Positions 1 to 14,800 of a stretch of DNA of 64,000 nt are shown in pieces. The DNA lies in the NCBI RefSeq assembly GCF_036588685.1, contig NC_086374.1, positions 65,532,457-65,596,456 of the forward strand. The letters run 5' to 3'. Numbering within the stretch: position 1 is the first letter of the stretch; every line of letters starts with the position of its first letter. The position numbers and the translations under genes are program-made. A model generated the notes under the pieces. The model was not told where the DNA came from. It searched no databases and saw only the letters and a program-made list of their open reading frames with translations. This DNA comes from Mytilus trossulus (Eukaryota; Mollusca; Bivalvia; Mytilida; Mytilidae).

Positions 1-1434
1 TTGTCTCATTGGCACTAATATCACACCTTCTAATGACTATATATGATTTTCGGAATATGTATAAAGATTTATCTTTTTACATTATAACACAAAATGTTTA
101 TTGTTCAGTGCTTAAATTTTAAAAAAGAGAGTAAAACTGTTTCTTACATCTCCCTTTCTGAGGATAAAAGTAAAACGACTTATTGTTGGCATATTGATTA
201 TTTTTTTTATAGTGATTTAGATTATAACACAATGTTGACTGCTGCATTAACCCCTATTCTTATCATTTTTTGACCTATTTTGTCTGTTTGTTTTATTCAC
301 ACATTGTTGTCAACATGATGGAGTTGTATGCTACTATCATACAAATGAGTGGCTTAGCTAGCTAAAAAAGCTGATTTAATCCACTATTGTCTACATAACG
401 AAATGCCCGTTCAAAGTCAGAAATAAAGCAGTTGTTCTTTTCGTTTGAACTAGTGGTTTTTTTTTCATTCGGCAAGGGGCCTTCTGATTTGGATTTTTCT
501 TGGAATTTGTAAATTTTGTTTTTTACTTTTTATAGTATACTATTGTAGTTTGTGTTTTCACTTGTTCTAAAGAACTCTTTTGGATATAATAAAAACCGAG
601 ACTATTCAAAATGGTAAATGTCCTTCATGGGTCCTCTTATGGATTATCAAGAAGTTATTCTATTTTTAGCATCTATTTTGATTTTGATGAGTATTGACCC
701 TGCTCATAGAAAGTAGTTCATATTTATCTATAGTATGAACGATAACATTTTGTCATCCGTTATATAACTATTGTTTGGGATGTATGATTGATGTTGGAAT
801 TTTTTAACGACCTTGACTGGATATATGGTCCTCATACGGTCAGCTGATGTATGGTTTAAAACAAACATTGACCTTTATGTGTGCGTGGGAGAACATTCGT
901 AATTAACCCAAAAAAAAACAATAATTATATAACATGTATGTTTTATAAAATCCGTACTTTTGATTGGCTAACAACAATCGAAAGACTGTACAAAGTAATA
1001 TTTAATTTCCAAGTATGATGCGACATTTTATAAATTATGACAGTACGTGCTTCCCGTGACAACGTGACAGCAATACAGAGGGAAAATGGAAAAAAAAAAA
1101 AAAAAAACGGGAACATTGACATAAGTCGTAATATCATGGTTGTAGCATAAGAAAAGTTATTATAATATTTGATTAATTTTTTTTTTTGGGTAAATTTACG
1201 AACCTTAAAACATTTTGATTGTTATTAAATTTTTGTATAAGCGCCTTTGTCTGGTACCTTTGATAACTATTTGCGATTTATTCAGTGTGTCAGATAGATT
1301 TCAATTGTCGACAATATAAAATAAAAGTATCAAGAGTGATTTGTTTGCATTAACATGTACCAATAACTCGCTTGTGTCTCTGTACTCCAAAAACATCTAA
1401 AATTATTTAGTACAATGAGAAAATTTACTTAAGG
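1..1434. other. Intergenic AT-rich sequence
   Basis: No gene seen. The first 40 bases are the reverse end of the interspersed family whose forward end reads gatgtggtatgagtgccaat. A degenerate copy of the hairpin unit (aacgaccttgactgga...acggtcagc) lies at about 795-845. An A-rich tract is at 1087-1106. Confidence 0.5.
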
Positions 1435-1439
1435 TAGCT

Positions 1440-1582
1440 ACGAAGATGGAAGTTTTTAACGACATTGACTGGCTATACAGCCCTTGCACGGTCGGTCGTT
1501 AAGGTATGTGATGGTGATGGAAGTTTTTAACGACCTTGACTGCCTCAACATCCCTCTCCCGGTCGGTATTTAGGGTAGCTAC
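1440..1582. repeat. Two tandem copies of a ~50 bp hairpin unit
   Basis: Units beginning GGAAGTTTTTAACGAC at about 1448 and 1519 contain TTAACGACC and end in GGTCGGTCGTTAA or a variant, so each can fold on itself. The pair is bracketed by GGTAGCTACG at 1433 and 1573. A nearly identical single unit lies at 26221-26270 and a diverged one at about 795. Confidence 0.7.
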
Positions 1583-2022
1583 GGTGTCATCCTTTATTTT
1601 GGGTTTTGAAGTAGCAGATGATATTTGGCGTAGATTTTTAAGGAAATCTGCTAATTTTGAGAATGGTATGTAATTCATGTGTAAGACGTTTAATATCAAT
1701 ATAGAAAATTATGTGTTTTATCATATTTGCGACTGTATTTTCTGAAAATCACAATATTTTTGTGTGTATTTTCCTCAAATACTATGGTATAGTTTCCTTT
1801 TATCACACAAAACTGGATTTTCCAAGAATAATCTATACATAATCTGATAATTCTGCTTAACCTGTAGCGTAAAAAAAATGTCTGGTGACCCATACTTTTT
1901 ATTATATTTTTGAAAAAAGTATGATAAAAACTTCATTTTGGCAAATAATTAAAAAAAATCACTATTGATTATAATTAAGACAACCAAGCCACCTTAAGAA
2001 AACATGCACATATTGCAGTTTT

Positions 2023-2665
2023 AGTAGTCAGCACTTCTGTTATCATTGATATGTTTATAATTATATAATTTAACTGTTAACAAAACTTTGAATTTTGGAA
2101 AATACTTAGGCTTTTCCACCTCAGGAAAAGATTACCTTAGCTGTATTTGGCAAAAATTTTAGGAATTCTTGGTCTTCAATGCTCTTAAACTTCGTACTTT
2201 ATTTGGCCTGTATAACATTTTTGATTCGAGCGTCACTGATGAGTCTTTTGTAGACGAAACACGCGTCTGGCGTAAATATTAAATTTTATTCCTGGTATCT
2301 ATGATGAGTTTATTTGTAACTACTGGGTCGATACCACTGTTGGTGGAGATTTATTTCCCCGAGGGTATCACCAGCCCAGTAGTCAGCACTTCTGTGTTGA
2401 CTTGAGTTATCATTGATATGTTTATAATTATAAAATTAACTGTTAACAAAACTTGGAAACACTAAGGCTTTTCTACCTCAGGAAAAAGATTACCTTCGCT
2501 GTATTTGGCAAAACTTTTAGGAATTTTGGTCCTCAATGCTCTTCAACTTCGTACTTTATTTGGCCTTTATAACATTTTTGAATCGAGCGTCACTGATGAG
2601 TCTTTTGTAGATGAAACGCGCGTCTGGCGTAAATATTAAATTTTATTCCTGGTATATATGATTAG
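2023..2665 (+). repeat. SINE-like repeat, two direct copies with a hairpin linker
   Basis: Copies at about 2023-2306 and 2386-2665 share the block from TAGTCAGCACTTCTG through ATTTGGC to GTCACTGATGAGTCTTTTG and GCGTCTGGCGTAAATAT. The linker folds: ACTACTGGGTCGATACC pairs with GGTATCACCAGCCCAGTAGT. This family is scattered through the window in both orientations. Confidence 0.75.
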
Positions 2666-2896
2666 TTTATTTATAGTATGAACACTCCATTTCTTATTAG
2701 TGTTTCGTAAGTGTTTGCACTTAATCACGTGTATTCGATGTTTGATTAAATGTTGACCATAACATATCAAAGGTTGATACTTTATCAACATATCCCTGCA
2801 TGAGTGATAAATTTGATGCTACTTTAAATTAGCAATAAATAAAACTTTCATTTATTAATAATTCTTGGCTGTTAGTTGTTACCATAGTGGATAGAT

Positions 2897-5800
2897 ATGC
2901 AGAATTCAATAATATGTATTTTAATACTTATAGGAAGTGTACTATGTCTAGAAAACGAAAACGATTACAGTAATATGTTAGATGAAATAAATTATTCAAA
3001 ATTACGTGTAAACTTGATTAAAAATCGTCCTCATGAATTTGTGAATATTGTTAAAGCCGTCGGCACTACAAGTGATATCAATAATGTACTTCGTAAAATT
3101 AAAAAAGATTCCATTAGATATGGCCGACCGTACAATTCTTATATATCTAGTGAGAACAGCAACTTGCTTGAAGTAACAACAGAATCACCGCCAACCTTTC
3201 AGATTTCTGAGGTATGTCTAAACCACAGCGCAGCAGTAGAGGAAGGATATGGACTGCAAGTGCCTTGGGCCTTGTCAAGTGAGTTTTTTTATCTTGTTAT
3301 ATAACAACATTTTACAAAAATGTTATCATGGCAAATGAATAAATTTGTTTATATCACTTTTTTAAGACCTTATTTGGGAATTTATAGATTTTCGGTCCAA
3401 AACTTGTCACTTTGTATTAAAGAAAAGTAATAAAACGTTTCTTTTGCTTTTAAAGTGACGAGCGATGATAATCTAAATAATCTGTATAATTTAAACTATA
3501 AAACCATAACTTATTCAAAATAACTTAAGGGATTACTTTCGAAATTGTCTAATTCTAGACATAACTGCAAAAATCATCAGCTAAAATTTACGACAAATGA
3601 ACGATTTCAACCTTGCTTATGCAAACTTCACTTTTTAAGATGGCAATATTACTTTGCCGCATCTGTGGCGTGTACGTTCCACAACGTGTCCTGTTTGCGC
3701 GAATATGCTCTAAGGGGACGACCATTTGATATTCTGGGGGGGGGGGGGACAGGAGGATTTTGGAAATAAATAACTCAGCCTTGATAATCACAAAAACAAA
3801 TGGTTTGTTCTTTGGTAGTTTAAGAATAAGCGTACTATTGCGTTAACGCAAAACGAGGCAGAGGAAACCAAAGGGATATTACAACTCGGAAGTCGTCTGA
3901 AAGAAAAACTTACAACGCCATAGCAAAAAACTAAAAAGGATAAAAAGACAATCTTAGATAAACAAAAGTTACTTATTTGTTTGAATATTTTCAAAAAAAT
4001 TACAGTCTGTTATGAAAATCTTTTCTGTAGATTTAACAAATCTAAAAAAAATCTAACAATAGAAATATTTCTCCCCCTTCCTTCCGTTGCAACGTCGTAA
4101 ATAGAACTAAAGCATTGAGTGTAATGAAAAAGTGAGTTCTGATTCGAGGAAGATTTGTCATTGTTAAATAGTTATCAAAAGTACCAGGATTATAATTTTA
4201 TACGCCAGACGCGCGTTTCGTCTACATAAGACTCATCATTGACGCTCAGATCAAAATAGTTAAAAAGCCAAATAAATACAAAGTTGAAGAGCATTGAGGA
4301 TCCAAAATTCCAAAAAGTTGTGCCAAATACGGCTTAGGTAATCTACTCCTGGGGTAAGACAATCCTTAGTTTTTCGAAAAATTCAAAGTTTTGTAAACCG
4401 AAAATTTATAAAAATGACCATATAATTTATATCCATGTCAACACCGAAGTGCTAACTACTGGGCTGGTGATACCTTCGGGGACGAAACGTCCACCAGCAG
4501 TGGCATCGACCCAGTGGTGTAAATAGTTATCAAAAGTACCAGGATTATTATTTTAAAAAATTGCTTTTAGTACTAGTAATTGAAATAGGACTATTAAATT
4601 TAGCGCTTTGGATAAAATTGATAGGTCTCAATTTTCTTTTCAATAATTCACACAAGTGTACATCACTATTTTTTCAAACCTTCAATCACTTAATCAAAAT
4701 ATCATTCACTTATTTTCAGTCATAGACGCTGCAGGCAAACCCTCATCAAACATACTAGGAGGAAGTACTAAATGGTTAGGTGCCTATGACGAATGTCTGG
4801 CTGTTACTACTGCACAACCAGTGAACGGTATCACTTACAATTTTAAAGGACAATACTGTAAAGCATCCATATCAATCACAGGAGATATGGCAAAGTTCTT
4901 ACGACGTGTAAGTAAAAAGTACCAAGTGTTGAAAAGGTTTATATAGCCACAAAACCAGGTTCAACACAGCATTTTTTCTTAAAATGTCCTGTTCCAAATT
5001 AGAAAAAAATGCATTTGTTATCATATAGTTCGTTTCTGTGTGCGTTGCATTGATGTTTTTTTTTTTTGTTGCACTTCAGTGATTCTGTTGTTTCGTTTGT
5101 TCCCTCTTATAGATGATGTGTTGCCCTCAGCTTTAGTTTGTTTTCTCTTAATCAATGTATGACTTTCGAACAGCGGTATACTACTGTTGCCTTTAGTTGA
5201 CAAGTGTATTAGGACCCTCCAATCTCTAGTGTATATACTTCATATAAGAGCACTCAGATTTTATTTTGGATTCTGTGAAACAAAAAATACTCAATGCAGA
5301 CATGCAACAGGAATAAGAAAAAAATCGGAAAATTAGGCAATACATGAGTGAAATAATATTAAGCCTGGCAACTTTCCTCTGTCTCAAATTGTTTTCACCA
5401 TTGTTTATTCCAGAGTATTGTTATGTTTTAGATTACTGTTGGAATATGTGTTCCAAGCAGTTGTAATGAAGCAGATGTCAAATATCTCATAAATACAGGT
5501 AGGTTTGTAAAGTGTCAATATGGTTTAATTAACTTTCCTTTTGCTGATGAGGAAATCGTGTCCTTTAGATTTTGTTAATAATATTTGTTTTCATAAAATA
5601 AGACAATTTCAAAACAATGCAGGAGAAACTAATTAAAATGATTTACGTTTAAATGTTAGAAGTTGAAAGAAAAAGCAGCCTACAAATAACTTTTTTATTG
5701 AGCATACGGGTTGCTTACCATTGATAATATATTTCAGGTATAACATATAAATATCATAAATGACGTGAACAAACGATATGACTTTATTATCAAATCATTT

Positions 5801-8800
5801 TTCACGGTTGAAAGAATTTTATCATTTTCCAATTTGGAGATGTAAAACATTATTATTACTTCTCTAAACCAAAACCACTGTTAAATAAAAATATGATGAT
5901 GTGGTATTATCATATTATAACATAAGACAATGATGTTAAAGCACAACACACAAATCCGTCGATAAAGACTCAGCTCATCTGATCAGTAAAAAACTGAGAA
6001 AAAAAAACATCTAACAAAAACCCAGATTAGACGTGGTAGGGTTTTTACAAAATTAAACACTAATTCTAGATCTGAGAGTACTCGCAGATACTGACAGCTA
6101 GATGAATGCAAATAACGTCAAACATCCATTAGATTTAGTGTAGAGACGTCATTTACAATTAGATAAATAAAAAAACACGTTACATGCAATGTTTATATAT
6201 GCAAAAGCAATGTTTTAAGATGGCATTTATTTATATTTTTATTTTATTTTAGCCAATAATACGTTTAAAGCTTCATCTATCGAATGTCAGGAACCAGACA
6301 AACCCCTTGACGATAGGGCAATTATTGTTTTGTGAGTATATTACTAACAATTACAGTTATCCATTGGTACTTTAGCTATATCACTAAGGAAGCAGTGCTT
6401 TCTTGATATTTTTGTATGTGTGGGGAGGGGGTTGGGCAGTGGTATGCATATTTTTATTTTACTTTTCTATATATTTACATGCTGTTGTCAACCATTTAGG
6501 CCATTATCACAAATTCCAGTTAAGGTTTTATGTTTCTCCATGTTTATCATAATAGTCTCTGTTTTGGTGATCTCGGTCTTGTATAATCCTTTAGTCTTTA
6601 ACTTTTTCTTTTTCTTTTGGAACAATAATTACTCCTTGTATAAAATGTAATTGCGTGTTAATTTACAATATAGCTCTAAATAGTTAAACACCAAGCCCTT
6701 CCTTCACAAACTTCGTCAAAGCAAATATTCAGCTGACATAAGACTTTGGAACCTTTTGAACTTTTCTAATTTTATGTTTCTATTTACTTAAAGGGTGGTT
6801 GTATGTTTATTCATAGCAGTAATGGTACTAGGGACATTGTACGACATTGTTTTTATACAACGGCCAAAGTGGGAAACTGAGGATGAAATAAAGTCTTCTG
6901 AGTATGAGGTCAAATACTCTAAGAAGGGAGAAAAGACCTCACTCCTGGACAATGCTGATTCTAAAATTCTTCATGAACCAGGTAAGGAAATGCTTTCTAT
7001 CCTTTAAATGAAAAAATACATTACTGAATTATAAAATCTAGTTAATAAACATTTGATTTTCTATGCCATATTTTTAAAATTTGTATGCACAACTTTTAAA
7101 ATCTTGGATTAAAAAAACAAGACTAGTTATAAGTTATCACTGTTTGTATACATTTTTCGTGGCTGTTATATTTATGTGTCACTTTTAATTGACTTTCTCC
7201 GGGATATATATCTTGCATGTTTCTCACCTACTTCCCTTTAATCATTATTGATTTGGTATTTTGCATATTCAGTATGAAACCGTGGTAGCTTTGACCTACA
7301 AATTCTCTGCAGTGACAAATCTACAAATTTACTGATGTCAGAGTTCATACAGTCACTGAAAAATACATTAGAGTTAAATTTCCAACCGTAAAATTTGATA
7401 TTTGTTTTACTTGATTGAAATATTCAACCAGTACAGCTTTAGACTCATTTAGTATGAACATAAAAATATATTATAAAGTGTGCATGCCACAACTGGATGT
7501 AAGATTTCTTAAAAAAAAAAAAGAGGTTGTACTGACATAGATCTTAAAATATTTATATTCATTTGATTTGTGATTTTTTTACTGGCGAATGTTACACAAA
7601 CAAACTTTGTCAGAAGTATGATAGTGTTTCTTACTAGTTACGCGTGTTAAGATACATATTCTAATACCTGCTGCTTTCTGTTTTAAGGACTCATTGGAAA
7701 GATTCTTCTGTCGTTTTCGGTATATACAAATGGAGCCTCTATCCTTAGGACAGAGCAAAGTAAAGATACAATAACGTGTATTAATGGTATACGTTTTATA
7801 TCCATGACTTGGGTGTGTCTTGGGCATGGTTACCTGTCATCTTTTAGCATTGCAGGTAAATTTTATAAGTTGTATTGTCACAGAGATTCCTTATGTATCT
7901 TTAAATGCTGAAACAATCTCCCAAAAGAAAAACATAAAAATCTGGAAAACTGACACCTTCCTGACAATTATATAGTTTAATTAGAGAGCTTGGTGTGTGA
8001 GTGGCTATAACTCAGCAAATCAAGTAACCATCAAAATATATAGGAAGAAGTGGTATGAGTGCCTATGAGACGATTCTCCATTAACAATCAATGAATGTTC
8101 TGATAAATATCAGCTCTAACTACGGGTTTGAGCTGTTGAAATAATCAATTGACGCGAAAGCAGAATAAAATCAATTCAGTAAAATATTTTTATATGTAAT
8201 TATACGGAAAAACAATCTATGTTACTAAAAATAAAGGGAACATGTTTTTATTGCAAATTAAAGTTTCAATATAGCCATTATAGACATGCTTTATTTATTA
8301 TTTATTATGTTTTCAATTCAGATAATATTGCTACAGCATTACCTAAATATAAAGAGAGAATCTCATTTAGTATCATAACCAACTCGTTTGTATCAGTAGA
8401 CTCGTTCTTTACTCTGAGGTAGGTTTATTTCATTTTGTTATATTACGGGAGATTGTATAATTTCTCGTAAAATTAAAATTTCAAACCAAAAAATCAAGTA
8501 TGAATTGTTTGACCAAACAAATTCGTAATTTTATCAAACAATTTTAAAATATTTCCTGATGGCACTTACAACAACAACAACAACAAAAACAACAATATTA
8601 ATACTCAAAATTAATGCGAGCTGTCCTATGGCTGTTTAAATGCATTGCATAATTTCTGAACTGCAATAAGTTTATCGGGCTCGTTATTATTGCATTTGTT
8701 TATTTCTTTGCCCCTCCCCTCTTTATATTTTTTTTTAAATTTGTTGATAATCTTCAGTCGTTGTTTATGCTATGTCGCAGTAACGGTAATAAGCAAACAA

Positions 8801-11800
8801 TCTGCGTAAACAGTTAGTGGAATTTTTGTTAGCATAAACTTATCATCGATACCTGGTTGACAATAGTGTACATCAATCTCGCCTTTCGTCTACAAAAGGC
8901 TAATCCAGTACGAATAAAAAAAAAGATAGTTGTTTTAAAGGTAGAAATCAGAAACCACAAGTCGAAGAAATAAAGGCAACAATAGTATACCGCTATTCAA
9001 AAGTCAAAAGCAGACAATAGCATGACCACAAAAAAACGACAAATAATCGACTAGAACATAAAACAGAAAATGCAAATATAGAAAAGCATGAACAACACCT
9101 CAAATAAATTTTGATAACATTATGCATACTCAACTCCATGATTTTTCACAGTGGACTATTGTTGACATATCTTGTCATGAAGAATTTAAAGAAAAATGAA
9201 GGAAAGATTAACTGGGGGATGTTTTATTTTCACAGATTTTGGAGGTAATGCATATTTCATATAATTTAAGAATTTTATAATTTTAAGACACTTTCCTTAA
9301 GTGCTCTTTTTGTAGTGTTATCCTTCTCGTTCATACTTTACTCTTCGGTCAATTGAAAAGGAAAGAAAAAGGAATTACATTCAAATAATGACTCTATTCA
9401 TTACTTGCCCGTTTCTTGTTTGTTTCTCTTTATTTTGTAATTTTAAATCTTAGAATATATGATGTGTGACTATGATTATTTATAACCGTACACTTTTCAT
9501 CATAGATTAACACCTCCATATATGTTGATTTTGATGGTATACGTGTCTTTGTTTCCATACATCGGAAGTGGTCCCCTCTGGGAAAAGGATGGCCCAGAAC
9601 CAAATTACTGCAAAGACGCCTGGTACTACAATATATTGTATATCAACAATTTGGTAGATGATCCAAAAAAGCAAGTTAGTTAAATATGGATTTAAGTTTT
9701 ATTCCTGGGACAGCTTAGTCAGTCTACCAATGTGTCGACTTTTTCAGTTGCTCGAAAATTTGTTCACATATTTTTCTCAACTTCAAATTCGAAACTTGTT
9801 GGATATACTTCTAAATACATGACTTCTAAGGAAAACCTTTCCTTTTGTTTTTTGGTATCCTTTTTGATGATAAAAACATATTTCGTCATTATTTCATATG
9901 AATAGTGTGGCAAACATTATAAATTATTGACGCTTCTTTCATACAACATAAATATGTCTATCAATCTTTTTCTTTTCTTTACAGTGTATGGTATGGACAT
10001 GGTATCTTGCTAATGACATGCAGTTTTTCATATTGAGTCCCCTTATTCTTCTACCATTGTTTTAGTAAGTTTTTCGTTCAATTCAGCCCATAACTAGATA
10101 AGCTTTAATCAAATCGTGAAAAAATGTGGTATTGAATCATCAGTGCAGTTGAATAAAATTCAAGCTCAAAATCTGTTGAAAAATACGTCAAAAGGTGTAA
10201 AAATTAGAAACACAAATGTGTCAACAAAATGATTTTTATCTTGAGAATTTTATTTTTTTATGATTTTACAAACAAACAATATAGAATGAATATCTATGAA
10301 AATAGAGATATAGAAAACACTGAGAAGAATAAAAGTATTTCGGTCATTCTTATCATTGGGAAAAACCTATGTGTGTTAACATTTTGTATTTCATTGAAAC
10401 GTTAATATGCCCTCTGCGGTTTGAAGCACTGATTTCTCTCAAATACTGGTCGTAATGTTTAATCGTTTTATAGACATCTTATTTTTTTCCGAAGACATGT
10501 TTTTACAATTAATTAATTGGATTGGTCACTGACTTTGAAGTTGTATTCTTGATGAAATTTCCCTCATTGTCAGATACCAAATATGTTTTCTTTACCACCA
10601 TTACTTGTTCTTTTATATGTAGATATATCAATTATACCCGTTAAATGTTATAAGAGGCCAACTTTCTGCAGATTTGACCTCTTCTCCTATTAAAAAAAAT
10701 ATATCCACTGTTGTTTTCAATCCTGTAATAATCGTTGAAATAATATTTTTTAAACCTTTTCATGCAAAACGTTTACTGTTGAACCCCAAATGATAAAAAT
10801 TGGATCAAAGATAATAAGATTTCAAATAACTAAATCTTTTGATACAATTTTTGCTTTCCTTATTAAACCGTATCTTTTTTAGTTCACATTTAGCAGGGGT
10901 TGGAGTGTTATTTGTGTTTTTGCTGGGAACTTGGATTTCTACAGGAGTAGTCTCTTCTTATTATGAAATACCAGCGGGCGGATTTGCTCAGTACGTAATA
11001 ATCTTCACTAGTTTTGATATATCTTTCTTATAAAAAAAAATTAGTATTCTAAATTGTGAAAAGTTTTTTTTTTGGTTTTTTTTGTTGACTTTTGCTTAAC
11101 AGACTATTTGTATACAACTTACATAAAGAATATAATATGAAAAAGATATATATATATAGAAAATCTATTAAAATGCAAAAATGTGATGAGATTTGGTTAA
11201 AAAATGAAAAAATATCGAGAGGCAATCACAAAGCATAAGTTAATGAAAATCGACAACATCATCGATGGTCAGAAGGCATAGAAACGTAATGCAAAGATAA
11301 ACAGAAGTAAACATGGTAGTAGTATTGGCAAATACAAAAATATGTACAATTCAACGTTAAGTTAAAACAACATAAGAAAGGAACACCATAAGACTAACTC
11401 ATTGAGTTTTTCAAATCATATTACTTTTTTAAAATGTAGAATTCATATAAATGTAAAGGAAAAAAAGCTTGTTGACACCCAGGTTGTTTTATTTTCTATG
11501 ATTTCACAAACAAATAGTACAAAAATACAAGTTACATGTAATTTTATAGAACCGAACATCGCAGTAAAATATACGACAGACCATACGCAAGAATGGGTCC
11601 ATATCTAGTAGGAATGTATACAGGATATCTCTTATATAAAAATGGCTGTAAGTAGAGGGTTAACAAAGTAAGTAACAATCCATTAAAAAAGGAAAGCTAA
11701 TATATGCATAAAGAAATAAATTTGTCATGTGCTTGTATAAAAGAGTAGGATACAGACAAATGCATAGATTCATTTTTTTCAACTGGTAAATTCATATAAA

Positions 11801-14800
11801 AAGTATGATATATATGGCAGTTGTTATCATATAATTCGTTTGTATGAATGTTGCATTGTTGATTGTTATTTGTTGCACTTACGTGTGCTGTTGTTTCGTT
11901 GTTTTCCTCTTATAGTTTATGTCTTTCCCTCTGTTTTAGTTTATCACCTGGATTTGGTTCCGTTCAATCGATTTATGACTTTTGAACAGCAGTACAGTGA
12001 TCGGGAAGGACGTGCGCCCTGCGCCTATAGCGCATATTCACCAGAAATGGCGCATATAGTGACAAATGTAAGCGCCCACGTGGCGCACGATATTTTTCAC
12101 ATCGTTTCGAAACGTTTAGATATCGTCAAATAGTTTTCCGATCGTGTTCCGTGCCGCCATGTGTGTGTACACAACTGTAAAATGTTCCTCCAATCATAGG
12201 AGCACCTATATATTTTGGGATGTCTCGGGTGTTTTCCTATGGTAATAGAACCATGCGGTTTAACGTCTCGGGTGTTTTCCTATAGAATATTAGAACCATG
12301 CGGTTTAACAGATAACCCAAAAAACGCAATTAACCATCATTCATGATATAATTTTTTATAAACAACTTTACATTTGTGAATTTGGCTATTACAGACGAGA
12401 TTTAACTCTAATAATAATCTTTTAATTTAGTTTAGCTTGCTATTATTTCGTTTGAAAACCCCTGAAGCCTTTTTATGAATATAGTTTTTGTCTCCATAAA
12501 ACGCGCTTAACTGTCCTTGTCATTTTTTGGTCTTCGGCTCGTTTTGACATTTTGTAAACATGACTTCTGCGAATTATTGTTTTGTTCTATCAATTAATGG
12601 TACTCTCTACTGTTATTCTTGTCATCTTGATGAAGTATTAATAATAACACAAGAAGTGCAGAGGACGTTCCTGAATGTCCTCTAAAACTGAACGTCTAGA
12701 ATGAGTATGAAATCGACGAAGACCCAAATTTAATGTTAAAAAGAACATAAACATGAACAAGCCAAGGCAACAGTAACAGTTTAAACATTGTAAATAAAGG
12801 TTTATCTTAAATATTGTCCGTTTTGGAAGAAGTTATTGTTTATTCGTTGAAATTACATAATCACAGGAACAATATTATTTAAAATCATAAAGGTAAACTT
12901 GTACCAACACCTCTTTTCCAAAACATGAGAAAATAATGATACTTTTTATTTTTTTACAGAAGTCGAATGGCCCACTCATTTGACAACATGGCCCATTATT
13001 TTTTAAAATGGCCCATTGAATTTATTTTTGAGGGGCCCTGGGCCCATAGTGAAAAAAACCTTCCAGATCACTGCAGTATACTATTGTTTCCTTTATTTAA
13101 GTCTCAACATATTTGGATGTTGTGCGTTACTGGCGTTTACTACTTTGATGTTCAGTCAAATTGAATTTCTAACCGGAGAGGATGAATTTCATTACAAAAT
13201 TTGCGTGTCTCCATCGGGGTTCTTTCAAGCTATCTTCTATAAAATGTGAAAAAGTTATCTTGGAATCAAAATATTGTTATACAGACCGAAGAATACATTC
13301 GGGTGCGATAATTTCTCGCTGCATTGAAGGCCTGTTGGTGACCTTCTGCTGTTTTCTGTTCTATGGTCGGGTTGTTGTCTCTTGAACACATTCCCAATTT
13401 CCATTCTCAATTTTATAAAAAAAAAAATCGAATAACCAAAATTATTGGACATCATTACATGTAATGTTGAAATTCATAAGCTTATACGGAATTTATATTG
13501 TATAAAATACACAGAAAGGGTACCCTGGATGAGAAAAAGCACAGAATGCTTTTTTTTTAAATTATAATGCTTACGCTATTATTAGTTAGAGTAAGTTTTG
13601 CTTATTGAAAGTGCACAAAGGAAATGTTGTTTTATATATATTTTATAAATACTTTTCAGTGGCTTAACTTGATATTGTGGGCTGTATTCGCTGCCTTAGC
13701 ATGTTTAATTCTTTATGGGTTACATGGCGATGACAATGGAAGTGTCACCTTGTCCAATGACGTAGCAGCACTATACAATACTGTACATAGAACGATATGG
13801 GGAGTTTGCATCTCCTGGGTTATTTTTTCATGTGCAACAGGCAATGGAGGTAATATTTTCTATCACAATTTAAGACTTTTGTTTTGTAAAAAATGTAAAT
13901 CTATAATATAAAAAAGAAGATGTGGTATGAGTCCATAAGTCTATTAGTCATAAGTCTATAAGTCCATTCGATTTTTGTGATTTTGCCATGTGATTAGCGA
14001 CTTTCCGATTGAGTTTTCCTCGGAGTTAAGTATTTTTGTGATTTTACTTTTTCGACTTTCAAGCAACTCCATATACAATAATTTATCCTTGTTTTGATGA
14101 AGGTGATAAATATTGTATTAAAGAAAACAATTTGAAAATGTATATCTGTAGTAAAAACTTTTTAATACTTCTGTCTTGAATCTTTTGGTGAGCAAGGATT
14201 CACACTATGAACAAACGCAAAAGGTCAAACAACAATGAAAATACCATCAGAATCGACTTATTACGATTTGCCTTATAACCTTTATTCTTCCTAATGTAAT
14301 GCTAAATAAACTCATAGTATATACAATTTGGTTCACAATACGCGAAACATTTACAGAAGACTTATTAGTGACGCTCCGATCAAAACATGTAAAAGGCTAA
14401 AACAGTGAATTGGAAATAATTCAGTATCTGAAGATCTATGTCTGGAATACATTCTTTCGTGGTTGTCTTTGCTTTTAAAACGCAATGCAAAGACAATGTT
14501 GTTTGGTCAAAATGCATAAAATTGTTACTTTGGTATGTCATAGTAACTATAATTATATGATTTCAGTCAAAGCAAATTTTGATTTGAACTCTTTTTAGTG
14601 TGAGAGAAACTACACATGTCTTTCATTATCTTAAAGACTGTAAGGACAATAAGACCAACATAACTAAATCAATTTGATTTTACGAATGTTTATAAACAAC
14701 TTGATGCTTTCAAGTTTCTGAAATTAAATATGTCGCACAAATAGAAGGGAATACAGCGTCTACTCTACACCATTAAGTTATATGTCCTTAAATTAGTATA

